From WGMI01 sp041739275 (GTDB taxonomy: Bacteria > Bacteroidota > Bacteroidia > Flavobacteriales > Schleiferiaceae): a DNA stretch of 48,182 bases. The DNA is taken from assembly GCA_041739275.1 (NCBI GenBank), contig JBGSOF010000029.1:1-48182 (forward strand). Reading direction: 5' to 3'. This document shows, piece by piece, positions 33,079 through 41,579 of this stretch. The notes beneath the pieces are model-generated. The model had not been told where the DNA came from and ran no database searches. It saw nothing but the letters and a program-made list of their open reading frames with translations. The position numbers were made by a program, and so were the translations under genes. The stretch's first letter is position 1. Every line of letters starts with the position of its first letter.

Positions 33079-33594
33079 TCAGAGGTGCTTGAGCTGCTGT
33101 TTAATCAACTTGACCTGCTCGGTCAAAAGCCCGCGTTCGTCGAGTTTCTTCACTTCTGAGAGCAAAAGTTCGGCTTCGCGCCGCCTGCGCCGAGCAACGG
33201 CAATGCCCGCCAAATTGAGTTTGGCCATGGCCTGATCGTGTTTCATGCGCAAACCCGTGTTCAAAGCCTTTCGCATAAAGGTCTCCGATTTGCCCAAATT
33301 ATTTTGGGCCTCGAGCAGCCCATTTAAAAAGTAGAAATAGGCTCTTTGACCTTTGATTAAATCCTTTTCAGGGTCTTTGATGGCCGAAAGCGATTTCTTG
33401 GCTTGGTCGAATCGCTGCTTTCGCAGGTGGTAGAAGGCAATTAAAATGCGCTCGTTTCTGAAATAGGTCAGGACAATGAGCCCAGCCAAAAGAAAGGCGA
33501 GGATTCCCCACCCAATCGAACTGGTAATGATGAGTGCGACCGAACCTAGAAAGGCCAATGAGGCAAGCGCGATGCGCAGAATTTGTGATGACAT
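33079..33594 (-). CDS. Small membrane protein with TPR-like region
   Basis: 171 aa. Two hydrophobic helices fill residues about 8-45 (a hairpin in the membrane), followed by a helical, basic region with YFYFLNGLLEAQNNLGKSETFMRKAL, which looks like TPR repeats. Similar two-helix-plus-TPR proteins are common in Bacteroidota without a known role. It is followed closely by the hydrolase-like gene, with a likely overlap, so the two may work together. Confidence 0.65.
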   Translation of the reverse strand: MSSQILRIALASLAFLGSVALIITSSIGWGILAFLLAGLIVLTYFRNERILIAFYHLRKQRFDQAKKSLSAIKDPEKDLIKGQRAYFYFLNGLLEAQNNLGKSETFMRKALNTGLRMKHDQAMAKLNLAGIAVARRRRREAELLLSEVKKLDERGLLTEQVKLIKQQLKHL

Positions 33595-33629
33595 TCGGCG
33601 AAATTAGCACCTGCAGACGGCTCGAGACA

Positions 33630-33830
33630 CTATTCAATCACACGCCTGAGCTCTTCGATTTCGCCCGGGCTATAGCCGTCGAGCAACATGCCCCGGTCGA
33701 AGGGGTCTAAGCGATTCCACTCTTCTGTTTTGCGCAGGGTGTCGGTGTCCAACTCGTAAATGTTCAGCCAGAACGACCGCCGGTCGTCGGGGTAAGGTGC
33801 CGGAGTTGATTTGATTTCTGACGCAGACAT
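33630..33830 (-). CDS. Small acidic hypothetical protein
   Basis: 66 aa from ATG 33830 (the frame is open to 33854, but starts there with GTG). It has no signal or membrane segment. It contains WLNIYELDTDTLRKTEEWNR and a C-terminal helix (EIEELRRVIE). Not recognised. It sits 35 nt upstream of the membrane TPR-like gene on the same strand. Confidence 0.5.
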   Translation of the reverse strand: MSASEIKSTPAPYPDDRRSFWLNIYELDTDTLRKTEEWNRLDPFDRGMLLDGYSPGEIEELRRVIE

Positions 33831-33877
33831 ATTATGAAAGTAGCAGAAATACACATTCGGCGCAATACAGAATGGCC

Positions 33878-33907
33878 AAAAAAAAACCGCCGGAAAGATC
33901 CGGCGGC
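33878..33907 (-). terminator. Rho-independent terminator of the fasciclin gene
   Basis: On the minus strand CCGCCGGA-TCTT-TCCGGCGG (33906-33887) is followed by nine T (33886-33878). It lies 20 nt past the fasciclin gene stop. Confidence 0.9.
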
Positions 33908-33926
33908 TTCACTAAAGAACTTTCGA

Positions 33927-34910
33927 TTAAAGGGTGGGCACGAGCACGGCGTTGATTCCGTGAATAATGCCGTTGGTTGCGCGCACATTCGCGACAGTCA
34001 CCGTGGCGGGATTGCCCGATACATCGAGGAATCGCACTCCTGAACTCAAGTCGACGGTGAGATTTTGACCAGATACCGTGGGGAGTGAACCGTTGGTCAG
34101 GTCGCTTGAGTAGGCAATCGACCCAATGGCGTGGTAGAAAAGAACGGTTGTCAAGCCGTCTTGACCAATAGCGGCCACGAGTGCATTCAAATCGGCCACG
34201 CCGAGATCGGTGAGGAGCTGAGCGAACGCGGCGTCGTTGGGCGCGAGCAAAGTGAGGTTGGCATTGGGGTCGTTTAAAGCGGTCAAAACCGTAGGCTCGG
34301 CTGCGAGAACCGCAGAGATCAAGCTTGAATAGCTCGCATTTTGCTGGAGCAACTCAACCATTCCGAGGGGTAAGAGCACTTTGTCGATCTTGTGGATCAC
34401 TCCGTTGTCGGCTTCAATATCGGCCGCCGTAACACTGGCCTGGTTGATTTTGACGCCCGCGCTCGTGTTGATGTACAAACTGAGGTACTCGTCGGTGGTT
34501 CCGGCTGCAGTTCCGAGCGAGCTGAAGTAGTTTGAGCTCAAGGCTCCCGATGAATACTCGCTACCGAGCACATGGTAGGCGACAATATTGCGGACGGCAT
34601 CGATTCCAAGCGCGTCGATCAATCCTTGAAGCGAGGTAACACCCAGATCGCTAAGCAATTGGTTGAAAGCTGCATCGGTCGGCGCAAAAACGGTGAGCCG
34701 ATTGGCGGGGTCGTCGACCACGGCGTCCAAACCGGTTGCTTGGAGAGCTGCGTATAGAGAAGTGAGCTCAGGGTCGGATGCCACACGGTCGGCGATGGTT
34801 CCGAGGGCAGGGGTATTGTTGTTGTCGTCGTCGTCTTCGCTACAACCGACACCTGCGAGGGCGATGAGGACTCCCGGAAGGACTCCAAAGGCCAATGAAC
34901 GTAAATTCAT
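33927..34910 (-). CDS. Two-domain fasciclin (FAS1) lipoprotein
   Basis: 327 aa. The lipobox is AGVGC (Cys23), then SEDDDDNNN, an acidic stretch that resembles Bacteroidota lipoprotein export signals and so suggests surface display. Two FAS1 domains follow (about 38-185 and 187-327), each with H1 (LTVFAPTDAAF, LTLLAPNDAAF) and the YH motif (YHVLGS, YHAIGS). FAS1 domains mediate cell-surface or matrix adhesion. The acidic linker is encoded by a GTC/GTT trinucleotide tract (34813-34835 on the plus strand), a site prone to length changes. It has a strong terminator and a dyad in its leader. Confidence 0.9.
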   Translation of the reverse strand: MNLRSLAFGVLPGVLIALAGVGCSEDDDDNNNTPALGTIADRVASDPELTSLYAALQATGLDAVVDDPANRLTVFAPTDAAFNQLLSDLGVTSLQGLIDALGIDAVRNIVAYHVLGSEYSSGALSSNYFSSLGTAAGTTDEYLSLYINTSAGVKINQASVTAADIEADNGVIHKIDKVLLPLGMVELLQQNASYSSLISAVLAAEPTVLTALNDPNANLTLLAPNDAAFAQLLTDLGVADLNALVAAIGQDGLTTVLFYHAIGSIAYSSDLTNGSLPTVSGQNLTVDLSSGVRFLDVSGNPATVTVANVRATNGIIHGINAVLVPTL

Positions 34911-34967
34911 GGGATAAGATTTAGGGGTTACAAGGCTTTAAACATCGCGACTGACAGAAAAGTTTTA

Positions 34968-34986
34968 GGATTCGCTCAGCGAATCC
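34968..34986. repeat. Hairpin in the fasciclin leader
   Basis: GGATTCGC-TCA-GCGAATCC is a perfect 8-bp stem with a 3-nt loop, 58 nt upstream of the fasciclin ATG. On the minus strand it is followed by TAAAACTTTTC, too mixed for a clear terminator. It could be an mRNA structure, an operator or a REP-like element. Confidence 0.45.
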
Positions 34987-35145
34987 CTCCTTTCACTCAT
35001 ATATGTAGGAATTCACACTTTAAAGAAATGGGGCTCACTCAATCATATCTTTCGTAGCAGTCCTGCAAATGATCGAGATTTGATTTGCTTCGCTCTGTGC
35101 GAATTCAAAAAGAGAACGATTTTTAAATGTGATGTAATCCATAGA

Positions 35146-35436
35146 ATGATGTGTACCCATCTCGATCAGTCGACGCGAATCAGACCCCGAATACGCTATT
35201 GTGAGGAATGCCGAAAAAGCGGTGGGACGTGGGTGCATTTGCGAATCTGTCAAAGCTGCGGAGTGACTCTCTGTTGCGATTCTTCACCGTCCAAACACAT
35301 GAGTGCGCACTCGGAAGTAGCGGGGCATCTCGTGGCGGCATCTGCGGAGCCGCGCGAACGCTGGGCGTGGTGTTACGAAGATCGAGAAATGGATCCTTTC
35401 TACTTTGGCGAGAACCCATCACAAGATAAAAAATGA
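35146..35436 (+). CDS. UBP-type zinc finger protein
   Basis: 96 aa, almost wholly a ZnF-UBP domain. The ligands are visible in order: CTHLD, CEEC, the Trp of GTWVHL, CQSCG, CC, and HxxxH and GHLV histidines (KHMSAHSEVAGH). In eukaryotes this domain binds the C-terminus of ubiquitin. Free-standing bacterial copies are known but have no settled function. ATG 35146 or 35149 may start. Its stop overlaps the acyltransferase start by four bases, so the two are cotranslated. Confidence 0.85.
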   Translation: MMCTHLDQSTRIRPRIRYCEECRKSGGTWVHLRICQSCGVTLCCDSSPSKHMSAHSEVAGHLVAASAEPRERWAWCYEDREMDPFYFGENPSQDKK

Positions 35437-36446
35437 TGACCCCTCCCTCAAGAGCCCACGGAATCGACGCGATGAGGCTGATTGGCTCGTTTTGTATTAT
35501 ATTGATTCATAGTAGCTTTGGAATTATCCCTGAGAGCTGGGTCGATTTTTTTCGATTGATTTCGCGCTGGGCTGTTCCTTTTTTCTTCGTGGCCAGCGGC
35601 TATTTTTTGAACAAGAGACGGAACGAATCCGGCGATCTCCCACTCGGCCGAATCGAACCCAATCTGAATCGTTTGATTGGAATTCTGCTCGCCTCCGCCC
35701 TGGTCTATTTTCCCGTAAAGGCGGCCATGGGCTTTGACGCTTTTCGCATCGATCAACTTTTGGTGGGCAACTATTTCCATTTGTGGTTTGTCGGCGCGCT
35801 GCTGGTCGGCACAATCGGACAGTGGTTTTTTAGACAATTGGGGGGGCGCCGATTGCTGGACATCATCAGCTTGGGTTTGATCCTCGCGGCTCTGTTCAGC
35901 GACAGCTACGACTTGTTTTTTGATGTGCGCTTTAACTACGAGCCGTTTCGCCTGCTCTTGGGAATCCCCATGGTTCATTTGGGGATGAGAATTGCCGCCA
36001 ACGGGCGCAGTGGCAGCGGGCCCCGGTTCTGGTTTGCCATTGCAGCTTTGGGCATGCTTCTTCAATTTGGAGAGGCCTACTGGCTATCGAAAAAGTTCGA
36101 TTATCCAGTCTACGAACATCAGTTGTTGGTGGGGACTTTGATCTGTGCGATTCCGCTCTTTATCGGCAGCAGTTTGATCGCGATGCGCGAAAACGCTCTT
36201 GTGCGCTGGGGGAGGGAGTATTCTCTCGCCATATACCTCTACCACCCCTTGGTTTTTTACCTGCTCGCTTTGTTGGGAAATCGCTTTTGGCCGGATTCTA
36301 AAATGCAGGTCGAGTCGTTCAGCCCGCTGATCGCTTTTTTCGCAAGTCTCTTCGTGTTGATGGGCATTCATCGTTTTATGCCCCGATTGTTTCGCTTTTT
36401 AAACGGCGACCTCAAAGCCATTTGGAGTGCGAATGCTCAGGGCTAA
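35433..36446 (+). CDS. Acyltransferase family 3 membrane protein
   Basis: 337 aa with about ten transmembrane helices. The N-terminal GIDAMRLIGSFCIILIHS contains the catalytic-type His of the family, and SRWAVPFFFVASGYFL follows. These enzymes O-acylate surface sugars, lipid-linked glycans or peptidoglycan. The target is unknown. It overlaps the zinc finger gene (ATGA) and its end overlaps the start of the cyclase gene by 14 bp. Confidence 0.85.
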   Translation: MMTPPSRAHGIDAMRLIGSFCIILIHSSFGIIPESWVDFFRLISRWAVPFFFVASGYFLNKRRNESGDLPLGRIEPNLNRLIGILLASALVYFPVKAAMGFDAFRIDQLLVGNYFHLWFVGALLVGTIGQWFFRQLGGRRLLDIISLGLILAALFSDSYDLFFDVRFNYEPFRLLLGIPMVHLGMRIAANGRSGSGPRFWFAIAALGMLLQFGEAYWLSKKFDYPVYEHQLLVGTLICAIPLFIGSSLIAMRENALVRWGREYSLAIYLYHPLVFYLLALLGNRFWPDSKMQVESFSPLIAFFASLFVLMGIHRFMPRLFRFLNGDLKAIWSANAQG

Positions 36447-38664
36447 TCGGGCTCTGGTTCGGATCGTTTTACGAAGCTTCGCGGCCCTGTCTTTTTACTT
36501 CGGATTGTTCGAGGAGATTAAAGCTCAGTCTGCCCCCGATTCGACAGCCCTCTATCAACGTTGGCAGGATTCGAATGCCTCCGACACAGCCCGGTTGAAC
36601 GCTTTGGGCAAGATGATCGAAGGATTCTATATCTACGCGAATGCCGATCGAACCGACAGTCTCATCGAGGTTTATTTGTCGAAATCGCTCCACTTTGGGG
36701 CTTTTGAACAATACGCAGATGCCCTCGAGCTGAAAGGAATTCAAGCCTACATACGATCAGACTTAAAGTCTTGCAGAACGTATATGAGGCGCTCGTTGGC
36801 GATGAACCAAAGAATCGGGAACACCAAAGGGCTCGGGTCCGGTTGGAACAATTTGGCTGTGATTTACACGGAATCAGGCGATCTTCCTCAAGCGTTGACG
36901 GCCTATCGGAATAGCCAGAGATATTCTGCCAAAGCCGTTGATTTTTATGGATTTACCGCCGCTCGATCGAATCTCTGCGACGTCTACTCTTCGCTCGGAT
37001 TCCCCCAAACGGCCGAGAGCATTCTGCGGCTGATCGTCGAGACCGATCCGCGAAAAATTGAAAAGGGAACCCTTGCCTCGGCGCATACGCGCTTGGGCAA
37101 TTTAATGCTCAATCAAAACCGACCCTCGGAGGCGCTTACCCACTATTTGAGTGCATTGAGGTTAGCCGAAGAGGTTCGCGACGTTTCCCAACAAGCTTCG
37201 CTGCGAGGCAACATAGCCACCGTGCATCTAGAAATGAAACAGTTTGATCTCGCAGAAGACTCGGGCGAAGAAGCGCTCAGGCTCTATGGAGAACTCGGCG
37301 ATTCTATAGGCATTTTTAACACACTGGTCGGGCAGGCAGCCACCCTTGCCATGGATCGCGATACCCTAGGTTCGCTTTCCAATCTGGAGCGGGCACTCTC
37401 TATTCCATTTTCGAAAAACGACCCCTTGAATCTGGCGCGAGCCATGATTTCGTATGTCCGGCTGCTCACGGCTTTGAATCGTCTCGACACGGCCGAAATC
37501 GCGCTGGAATCGGTTCGACGAACCATTGTTGAAAGTAGCTCAAAAGAGCTCCGGGCGCGCGCGGCGATTGCCGAGTCTATTTTGAAGAGAATGCGAGGGA
37601 GGCTTGTCGAGGCACTCGAACTCAGCCAAAGAGGACGAACCTGGGCGAGAGAAGCGAACAGCGTGAGCTTAGAAATGGATGGCTATCTCCAAGAATACCG
37701 AACCTTGAAAGCACTGGGCAGAGAACGAGAAGCGTTAGATATGTATGAAGACTATGTGCGCTCATACACCGATCTTTTGCAAGAAGACAAAAGGCTCGAA
37801 GTGTTTGGAAACGCCGTGAAGTACGACTTTGAAAAGCAAGCCATCGCCGACAGCCTCTCTCTGGTTTCGCTCGAAGAACGCAGAATGCTCGAGCGCACCC
37901 ATCAGCGCCAAAGGCAGACGGGTTTATTGGTTTTGCTGGCCTTGATGGGCGGATTTGCCCTGGTGTTTTGGTTTCAGCGGAATCAAATCAACCGCGAACG
38001 CCGGCGAAGCGATGCTTTGCTCGAAAACATTCTGCCTGCCGATGTAGCCGAAGAGCTCAAAAACAAAGGCTCGGTCGAAGCGCGCAAATTCGATGGAGTG
38101 GCGGTTTTGTTTACCGATTTCAGCGGTTTTACAGCTTGGTCTGCCCATCGCTCGGCTTCGGAAGTGGTCGAAGAAATCAACCGGTGTTTTGCAACTTTCG
38201 ATTCGCTCGCAGACCGTTTTGAACTTGAGAAAATAAAGACCATCGGAGATGCCTACATGGCTGCATCGGGTTTAAAATCAAATCGATCTGATGCCAAGGA
38301 GCATTTGACCAACGCCCTTCGTGCGAGCTTTGCCATGTTGAGATGGATCGATGAGCGCCGTGCCGAATTGGAACTCCGCGGCGAATCGTATTTTGGAATG
38401 CGGGTAGGAATTCACTTCGGGCCGGCGGTGGCGGGGGTGGCCGGGACTAAAAAATTTCAATACGATTTGTGGGGAGACACCGTGAACACCGCGAGCAGAA
38501 TGGAAAGCTGCGGGGCCATTGGCCGGCTCAATGTTTCGGAGGCGGTGCGCGCTGTCTTTCTAAACGAGGATGACTTTCGATTTGAAGAGCGCGAGTCGGT
38601 CGAAGTGAAGGGCAAGGGTCCTATGAAGATGTATTGGGTTGATGAAGCTCCCCCATCGGTCTAA
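36433..38664 (+). CDS. TPR-containing membrane adenylate cyclase (class III), second copy
   Basis: 743 aa. The N-terminal hydrophobic export segment (about 10-33) is followed by TPR repeats (for example ALTHYLSALRLAEE, AEDSGEEALRLYGELGD), a transmembrane helix (about 497-516), the helix DALLENILP and a class III cyclase domain. Residues for catalysis are complete: Asp in LFTDFSGFT, Asp in TIGDAYMA, Lys in EKIKTIG, Asp in YDLWG, and Asn/Arg in VNTASRME. Same architecture as 12996-15407. A GTG at 36427 is an alternative start. It overlaps the acyltransferase gene by 14 bp. Confidence 0.85.
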   Translation: MLRANRALVRIVLRSFAALSFYFGLFEEIKAQSAPDSTALYQRWQDSNASDTARLNALGKMIEGFYIYANADRTDSLIEVYLSKSLHFGAFEQYADALELKGIQAYIRSDLKSCRTYMRRSLAMNQRIGNTKGLGSGWNNLAVIYTESGDLPQALTAYRNSQRYSAKAVDFYGFTAARSNLCDVYSSLGFPQTAESILRLIVETDPRKIEKGTLASAHTRLGNLMLNQNRPSEALTHYLSALRLAEEVRDVSQQASLRGNIATVHLEMKQFDLAEDSGEEALRLYGELGDSIGIFNTLVGQAATLAMDRDTLGSLSNLERALSIPFSKNDPLNLARAMISYVRLLTALNRLDTAEIALESVRRTIVESSSKELRARAAIAESILKRMRGRLVEALELSQRGRTWAREANSVSLEMDGYLQEYRTLKALGREREALDMYEDYVRSYTDLLQEDKRLEVFGNAVKYDFEKQAIADSLSLVSLEERRMLERTHQRQRQTGLLVLLALMGGFALVFWFQRNQINRERRRSDALLENILPADVAEELKNKGSVEARKFDGVAVLFTDFSGFTAWSAHRSASEVVEEINRCFATFDSLADRFELEKIKTIGDAYMAASGLKSNRSDAKEHLTNALRASFAMLRWIDERRAELELRGESYFGMRVGIHFGPAVAGVAGTKKFQYDLWGDTVNTASRMESCGAIGRLNVSEAVRAVFLNEDDFRFEERESVEVKGKGPMKMYWVDEAPPSV

Positions 38665-38701
38665 GGCGGCGAGGGAGAAGACCGCTCAGTTTCGGGTTCT
38701 T

Positions 38702-40606
38702 TTAAAATTTTGAGTATCCCTCGAGCAAAACCGGAACGATATCGGGGTCGAGCAGGGTTGAAACATCACCGAAACTCTCGGTTTCGCCTTCGGCGATTTT
38801 TCTCAAAATCCGCCTCATAATCTTACCCGAACGCGTTTTGGGCAGGCCCGGACTGAACTGAATTCGATCGGGTTTGGCAATCCGTCCGATGGCCTCGACC
38901 ACGGCTTCGACAATCTCGGCATGCACGATTTCCAAATCGGCACTTCCCTCTCTGAGAACCACATAAGCGTGAATGCCCTGCCCTTTGATGGGATGGGGAT
39001 AGCCCACCACGGCCGACTCGGCCACCGCCTTGCACAGATTGATGGCGTTTTCGATTTCGGCCGTTCCAAAGCGATGTCCGCTTACGTTAATCACATCGTC
39101 GACCCGCCCGATGATTCTGAAGAGCCCGTCGGCCGTGCGCTTGGCCCCGTCTCCGGTGAAATAATACCCTTTAAACGCGCTGAAATACGTCTGAACACAG
39201 CGTTCGTGGTCTCCGTACGTGGTTCGAATCATCCCCGGCCAGGGCTTCTTGATGCACAGCAAGCCTTCGGCCTCGGTTTCGGTGATTTCGCCCCCCTCTT
39301 TATCGAGCAAAACCGCCTCGACTCCCGGCAAGGGCAGACCCGCGTGTGCGGGCTTCATCGGGCTCAGGGCTGCGAGACCCGAGATCATGATTCCTCCGGT
39401 TTCGGTTTGCCACCATGTATCTACGATCGCGCAGCGCTCCTTGCCCACATGAATGTGATACCAATGCCAAGCCTCTTCGTTAATCGGTTCACCCACGGTA
39501 CCGAGCAGTCGGAGCGAGTCGAGGCTGTAGGCCAATACATGGTCTTCGCCCGCCGCCATCAGTGCTCGAATGGCCGTAGGAGCCGTGTAGAACACATTGA
39601 CCCCGTGCTTGTCGCAAACTTGCCAAAAGCGCCCCGGATCGGGATGGGTCGGGACCCCTTCGAACATCAGGCTGGTGGTTCCGTTCAAAAGCGGGCCGTA
39701 CAACAAATAGCTGTGGCCTGTGATCCAACCCAAATCGGCGGTACACCAAAAAATATCGCTTTCGAGACACTGAAAGACGTTTCGAAAAGTGTAGCCGGCG
39801 TATACCATATAGCCCGCGCAGCTGTGCACCACCCCTTTGGGCTTGCCCGTAGAACCCGAGGTGTAGAGGATAAAGAGCGGGTCTTCGGAATCCATGGCCT
39901 CTGCCGGGCAGTCTTTTTCGACTGTTTCGAGTTCGGAATGCACCCAAAAATCGCGGCCTTGCTGCATGTGCACGGCCCAATTCGTGCGCTCGACCACCAA
40001 CACCCGCTCAACGGTAGGGCAGTGCTCAAGAGCTTCGTCTACAACCCTTTTGACGGGAATTTCTTTGTTGCCTCGGTACAATCCATCAGAACACAAAACG
40101 GCTTTGGCGCCTGCATCTTGAACGCGGTCGGCCAAAGACTGAGCCGAAAAGCCTGCAAAAACGACCGAATGCACCGCGCCGATTCGAGCGCAAGCCAGAA
40201 CCGATACCGCCAATTCGGGAATCATCGGCATGTAAATCGCCACTCGGTCGCCTTTGCCGATTCCGTGTTTTTTGAGCACGTTGGCCATTCTGCACACCTG
40301 AGTGTGAAGGTCTCGAAAAGTGAGGCGGACAAAGCGTTCTCTGGGGTCGTTTGGCTCCCAAATAAGCGCCAATTTGTTGCCGCGCTCTGCGAGGTGCCGA
40401 TCGAGGCAGTTCGCGGTGATGTTCGACAACCCCCCTTCAAACCATCGGTTGTGTCCGCGTTCGAAATCAGATTCAAGCACTCGCTCCCAGGGTTTCTGCC
40501 ATTCAAAGTACGAAGCAATCGAGGCCCAAAATTCTTCGGTGCGATCGATCGATTCGCTCCGCGCTTCGAGGTAATCTTCGAAGGACTTGAGGTGATAACG
40601 GGCCAT
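38702..40606 (-). CDS. acs: Acetyl-CoA synthetase
   Basis: AMP-forming activation of acetate to acetyl-CoA, 634 aa. The family's loop YTSGSTGKPKGVVH, the WWQTETGG motif, YYFTGDGAKRTADG and the C-terminal PKTRSGKIMRR, with its regulatory acetylation Lys, are all present. The N-terminal YEWxxPWxRVL-like segment is YFEWQKPWERVL. The ATG at 40606 was chosen; the 17 preceding codons are not conserved. It lies on the strand opposite the adjacent cyclase and secreted protein genes. Confidence 0.95.
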   Translation of the reverse strand: MARYHLKSFEDYLEARSESIDRTEEFWASIASYFEWQKPWERVLESDFERGHNRWFEGGLSNITANCLDRHLAERGNKLALIWEPNDPRERFVRLTFRDLHTQVCRMANVLKKHGIGKGDRVAIYMPMIPELAVSVLACARIGAVHSVVFAGFSAQSLADRVQDAGAKAVLCSDGLYRGNKEIPVKRVVDEALEHCPTVERVLVVERTNWAVHMQQGRDFWVHSELETVEKDCPAEAMDSEDPLFILYTSGSTGKPKGVVHSCAGYMVYAGYTFRNVFQCLESDIFWCTADLGWITGHSYLLYGPLLNGTTSLMFEGVPTHPDPGRFWQVCDKHGVNVFYTAPTAIRALMAAGEDHVLAYSLDSLRLLGTVGEPINEEAWHWYHIHVGKERCAIVDTWWQTETGGIMISGLAALSPMKPAHAGLPLPGVEAVLLDKEGGEITETEAEGLLCIKKPWPGMIRTTYGDHERCVQTYFSAFKGYYFTGDGAKRTADGLFRIIGRVDDVINVSGHRFGTAEIENAINLCKAVAESAVVGYPHPIKGQGIHAYVVLREGSADLEIVHAEIVEAVVEAIGRIAKPDRIQFSPGLPKTRSGKIMRRILRKIAEGETESFGDVSTLLDPDIVPVLLEGYSKF

Positions 40607-40699
40607 ATTGCTGCTATTTCGGGTTGACGAAGAAATTCTGGAAGCGAAAAGTACCAACAGCCCGCGAACTTCGGCACAGCTCTTGCCTGCAAAATCGGC

Positions 40700-41461
40700 A
40701 TGAAGACCATTTATCTTTTAGTGATTTTGCTCGGCGCCTTGTCGGTCGGCGCTCAAGACAGCTTGGTTTACCGCTATGCTTCGGGCGAGCGCGCCTGTGT
40801 CGAGTGGAACTCCGCATCCGATGGATATGGGCGACAAGACGGCCAAGTGCGGGTGTACAGTCGATCGGGAACTTTGGTGTACACCGGATATCGCCGAAAT
40901 TATGCAGGGCACGCAAGCGTTCGATTGAGCTTTCACCCCAATGGCGGTGTGCATCGTGTCGAGGCGAGTTCGGCACCCGATGCGGGAATTCAATGGTATC
41001 GAGAGACCCTTGTGCTCGACGAAGAAGGCTCGGTCGTTTTTCGCGATCGAAGCAGCCACGAAGACCTAGAGCGGGTCACCATGAGCGAGCCGATCTTTGT
41101 CCAAACGGAAGAACGCAAGGCTCCCGGGCCCGAGTTGCCTGTGGGCTGTGCCGTACCCCACGGGGGGCAGACGGTGATTTATCACCTTGGGCGAAAGGCT
41201 GTGCGTATGCGCATTTCTCGAATCGATCGGCCTCAACCCGAATGTGTTGCAGAGACGAGATTGCATCGAGGAGACTCGCTGATAGGGCCCTTGATGATTC
41301 GCGCAGATCAACATCCGGTGGCTTTTGAATCGCTCGAGATTGAAATTCAAAAATCGAGGCATTCCGCTTGGGAGACCCTTGCTCCGGGCGAATTTGCCAT
41401 TCGTACCCGCAACACCGCACACGGTCTTCGGCACGAGGCCTATTGGCTGGGTTCAGAGTAA
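40700..41461 (+). CDS. Secreted hypothetical protein
   Basis: 253 aa with a clean signal peptide (MKTIYLLVILLGALSVGAQ, cleavage after Ala18). The mature part is beta-rich; YASGERACVEWNSASDGYGRQDG and VRLSFHPNGGVHRVE resemble MORN-like antitoxin repeats (toxin-antitoxin YwqK type), though weakly. No catalytic motif is seen. It is probably periplasmic or exported. Not recognised further. Confidence 0.6.
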   Translation: MKTIYLLVILLGALSVGAQDSLVYRYASGERACVEWNSASDGYGRQDGQVRVYSRSGTLVYTGYRRNYAGHASVRLSFHPNGGVHRVEASSAPDAGIQWYRETLVLDEEGSVVFRDRSSHEDLERVTMSEPIFVQTEERKAPGPELPVGCAVPHGGQTVIYHLGRKAVRMRISRIDRPQPECVAETRLHRGDSLIGPLMIRADQHPVAFESLEIEIQKSRHSAWETLAPGEFAIRTRNTAHGLRHEAYWLGSE

Positions 41462-41470
41462 AATGGCAAT

Positions 41471-41492
41471 AAAAAAGGCCCCCGAAGGAGCC
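41471..41492 (-). terminator. Terminator downstream of rhodopsin (probably bidirectional)
   Basis: The minus strand reads GGCTCC-TTCG-GGGGCC (one T-G pair, UUCG loop, 41492-41477) followed by six T (41476-41471). It lies 88 nt past the rhodopsin stop and 16 nt past the plus-strand gene ending at 41461, so it can end both. Confidence 0.8.
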
Positions 41493-41579
41493 CTTTCATT
41501 CTTTGAAGAATAAGATGGTGCCTCGAGCCTGAGGCGGTGGGGAAAATTCCGCATTCAAACCCGGGAACCCGGAAACTGG

